A stretch of DNA of 5,927 bases from Desulfobacterales bacterium. GTDB lineage: Bacteria; Desulfobacterota; Desulfobacteria; Desulfobacterales; Desulfosalsimonadaceae. Below the pieces are notes generated by a model that saw only the letters and a program-made list of their open reading frames with translations, ran no database searches and was not told where the DNA came from. Numbering within the stretch: position 1 is the stretch's first letter; each line of letters opens with the position of its first letter. The translations under genes were made by a program, and so were the position numbers. Shown one piece after another: positions 5,884 to 5,927 of the stretch. The stretch is taken from assembly GCA_029933295.1 (NCBI GenBank), contig JAOZOL010000014.1, positions 15,661-21,587 on the forward strand. The letters are read 5' to 3'.

Positions 5884-5927
5884 ATGGTTATAATTTTAAA
5901 AAAGTGTATATTAAAACAATGTCATTA
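5847..5927. other. AT-rich tail with no gene seen
   Basis: These 81 bases hold the downstream half of the possible terminator and AT-rich sequence. TATAAT at 5889-5894 matches a -10 box, but the matching -35 position reads CCTGAT, so no promoter is called. No coding start can be followed before the window ends. Confidence 0.6.

Noticed and set aside
5866..5894. Promoter for a downstream gene, with TATAAT at 5889-5894
   Set aside because: The -10 match is perfect, but the -35 position (CCTGAT) does not fit and the surrounding DNA is so AT-rich that such a hexamer is expected by chance. The downstream gene is also outside the window.
1..5927. CRISPR arrays, tRNA or rRNA genes, insertion sequences
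   Set aside because: No spaced direct repeats, tRNA-like cloverleaf sequence, transposase frame or terminal inverted repeats were seen. Nearly all of the window is accounted for by seven coding genes.

Overview
The window is most of a tryptophan biosynthesis operon. Six complete plus-strand genes lie in the order trpG-trpD-trpC-trpF-trpB-trpA, followed at once by a seventh plus-strand gene that has nothing to do with tryptophan. The trp proteins resemble those of Gram-negative anaerobes of the Desulfobacterota (Desulfobacteraceae-like). This is an impression from protein sequence, unfused gene architecture and mid-range GC, not a search result. The window opens on TAAGGAG, which is probably the end of an upstream gene (trpE expected) plus the trpG ribosome binding site. 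No promoter or attenuator for the operon is inside the window.

Layout: trpG 15-596, trpD 589-1605, trpC 1605-2408, trpF 2408-3082, trpB 3083-4285, a 79-base spacer, trpA 4365-5159, a 21-base spacer, then a 221-codon gene at 5181-5846 and 81 AT-rich bases with a possible terminator. The first five genes overlap or abut: an 8-base overlap at G/D, TAATG one-base overlaps at D/C and C/F, and direct abutment at F/B. This implies translational coupling. Together with the missing TrpE, the six enzymes would take chorismate to tryptophan: TrpG supplies ammonia to TrpE, then TrpD, TrpF and TrpC act in that reaction order, and TrpB with TrpA form tryptophan synthase.

The most unusual item is the last gene. 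Residues from about 33 to the end look like a complete MjaI-type type II restriction endonuclease (the family named for an enzyme that cuts CTAG). It is preceded by a textbook Sec signal peptide with an AIA cleavage site, and a strong Shine-Dalgarno sequence fixes the start at that signal peptide. A restriction enzyme predicted to leave the cytoplasm, at the tail of a trp operon and with no methyltransferase visible, is not a normal restriction-modification arrangement. An exported nuclease could do without a protecting methyltransferase, but that is inference.

Smaller points are a dnaX-like slippery heptamer at the end of trpC whose -1 frame runs open into trpF, active-site substitutions in TrpC and TrpF, two mutually exclusive RNA hairpins in front of trpA, and no CTAG site anywhere in the window. 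The minus strand shows nothing but shadows of the plus-strand genes.
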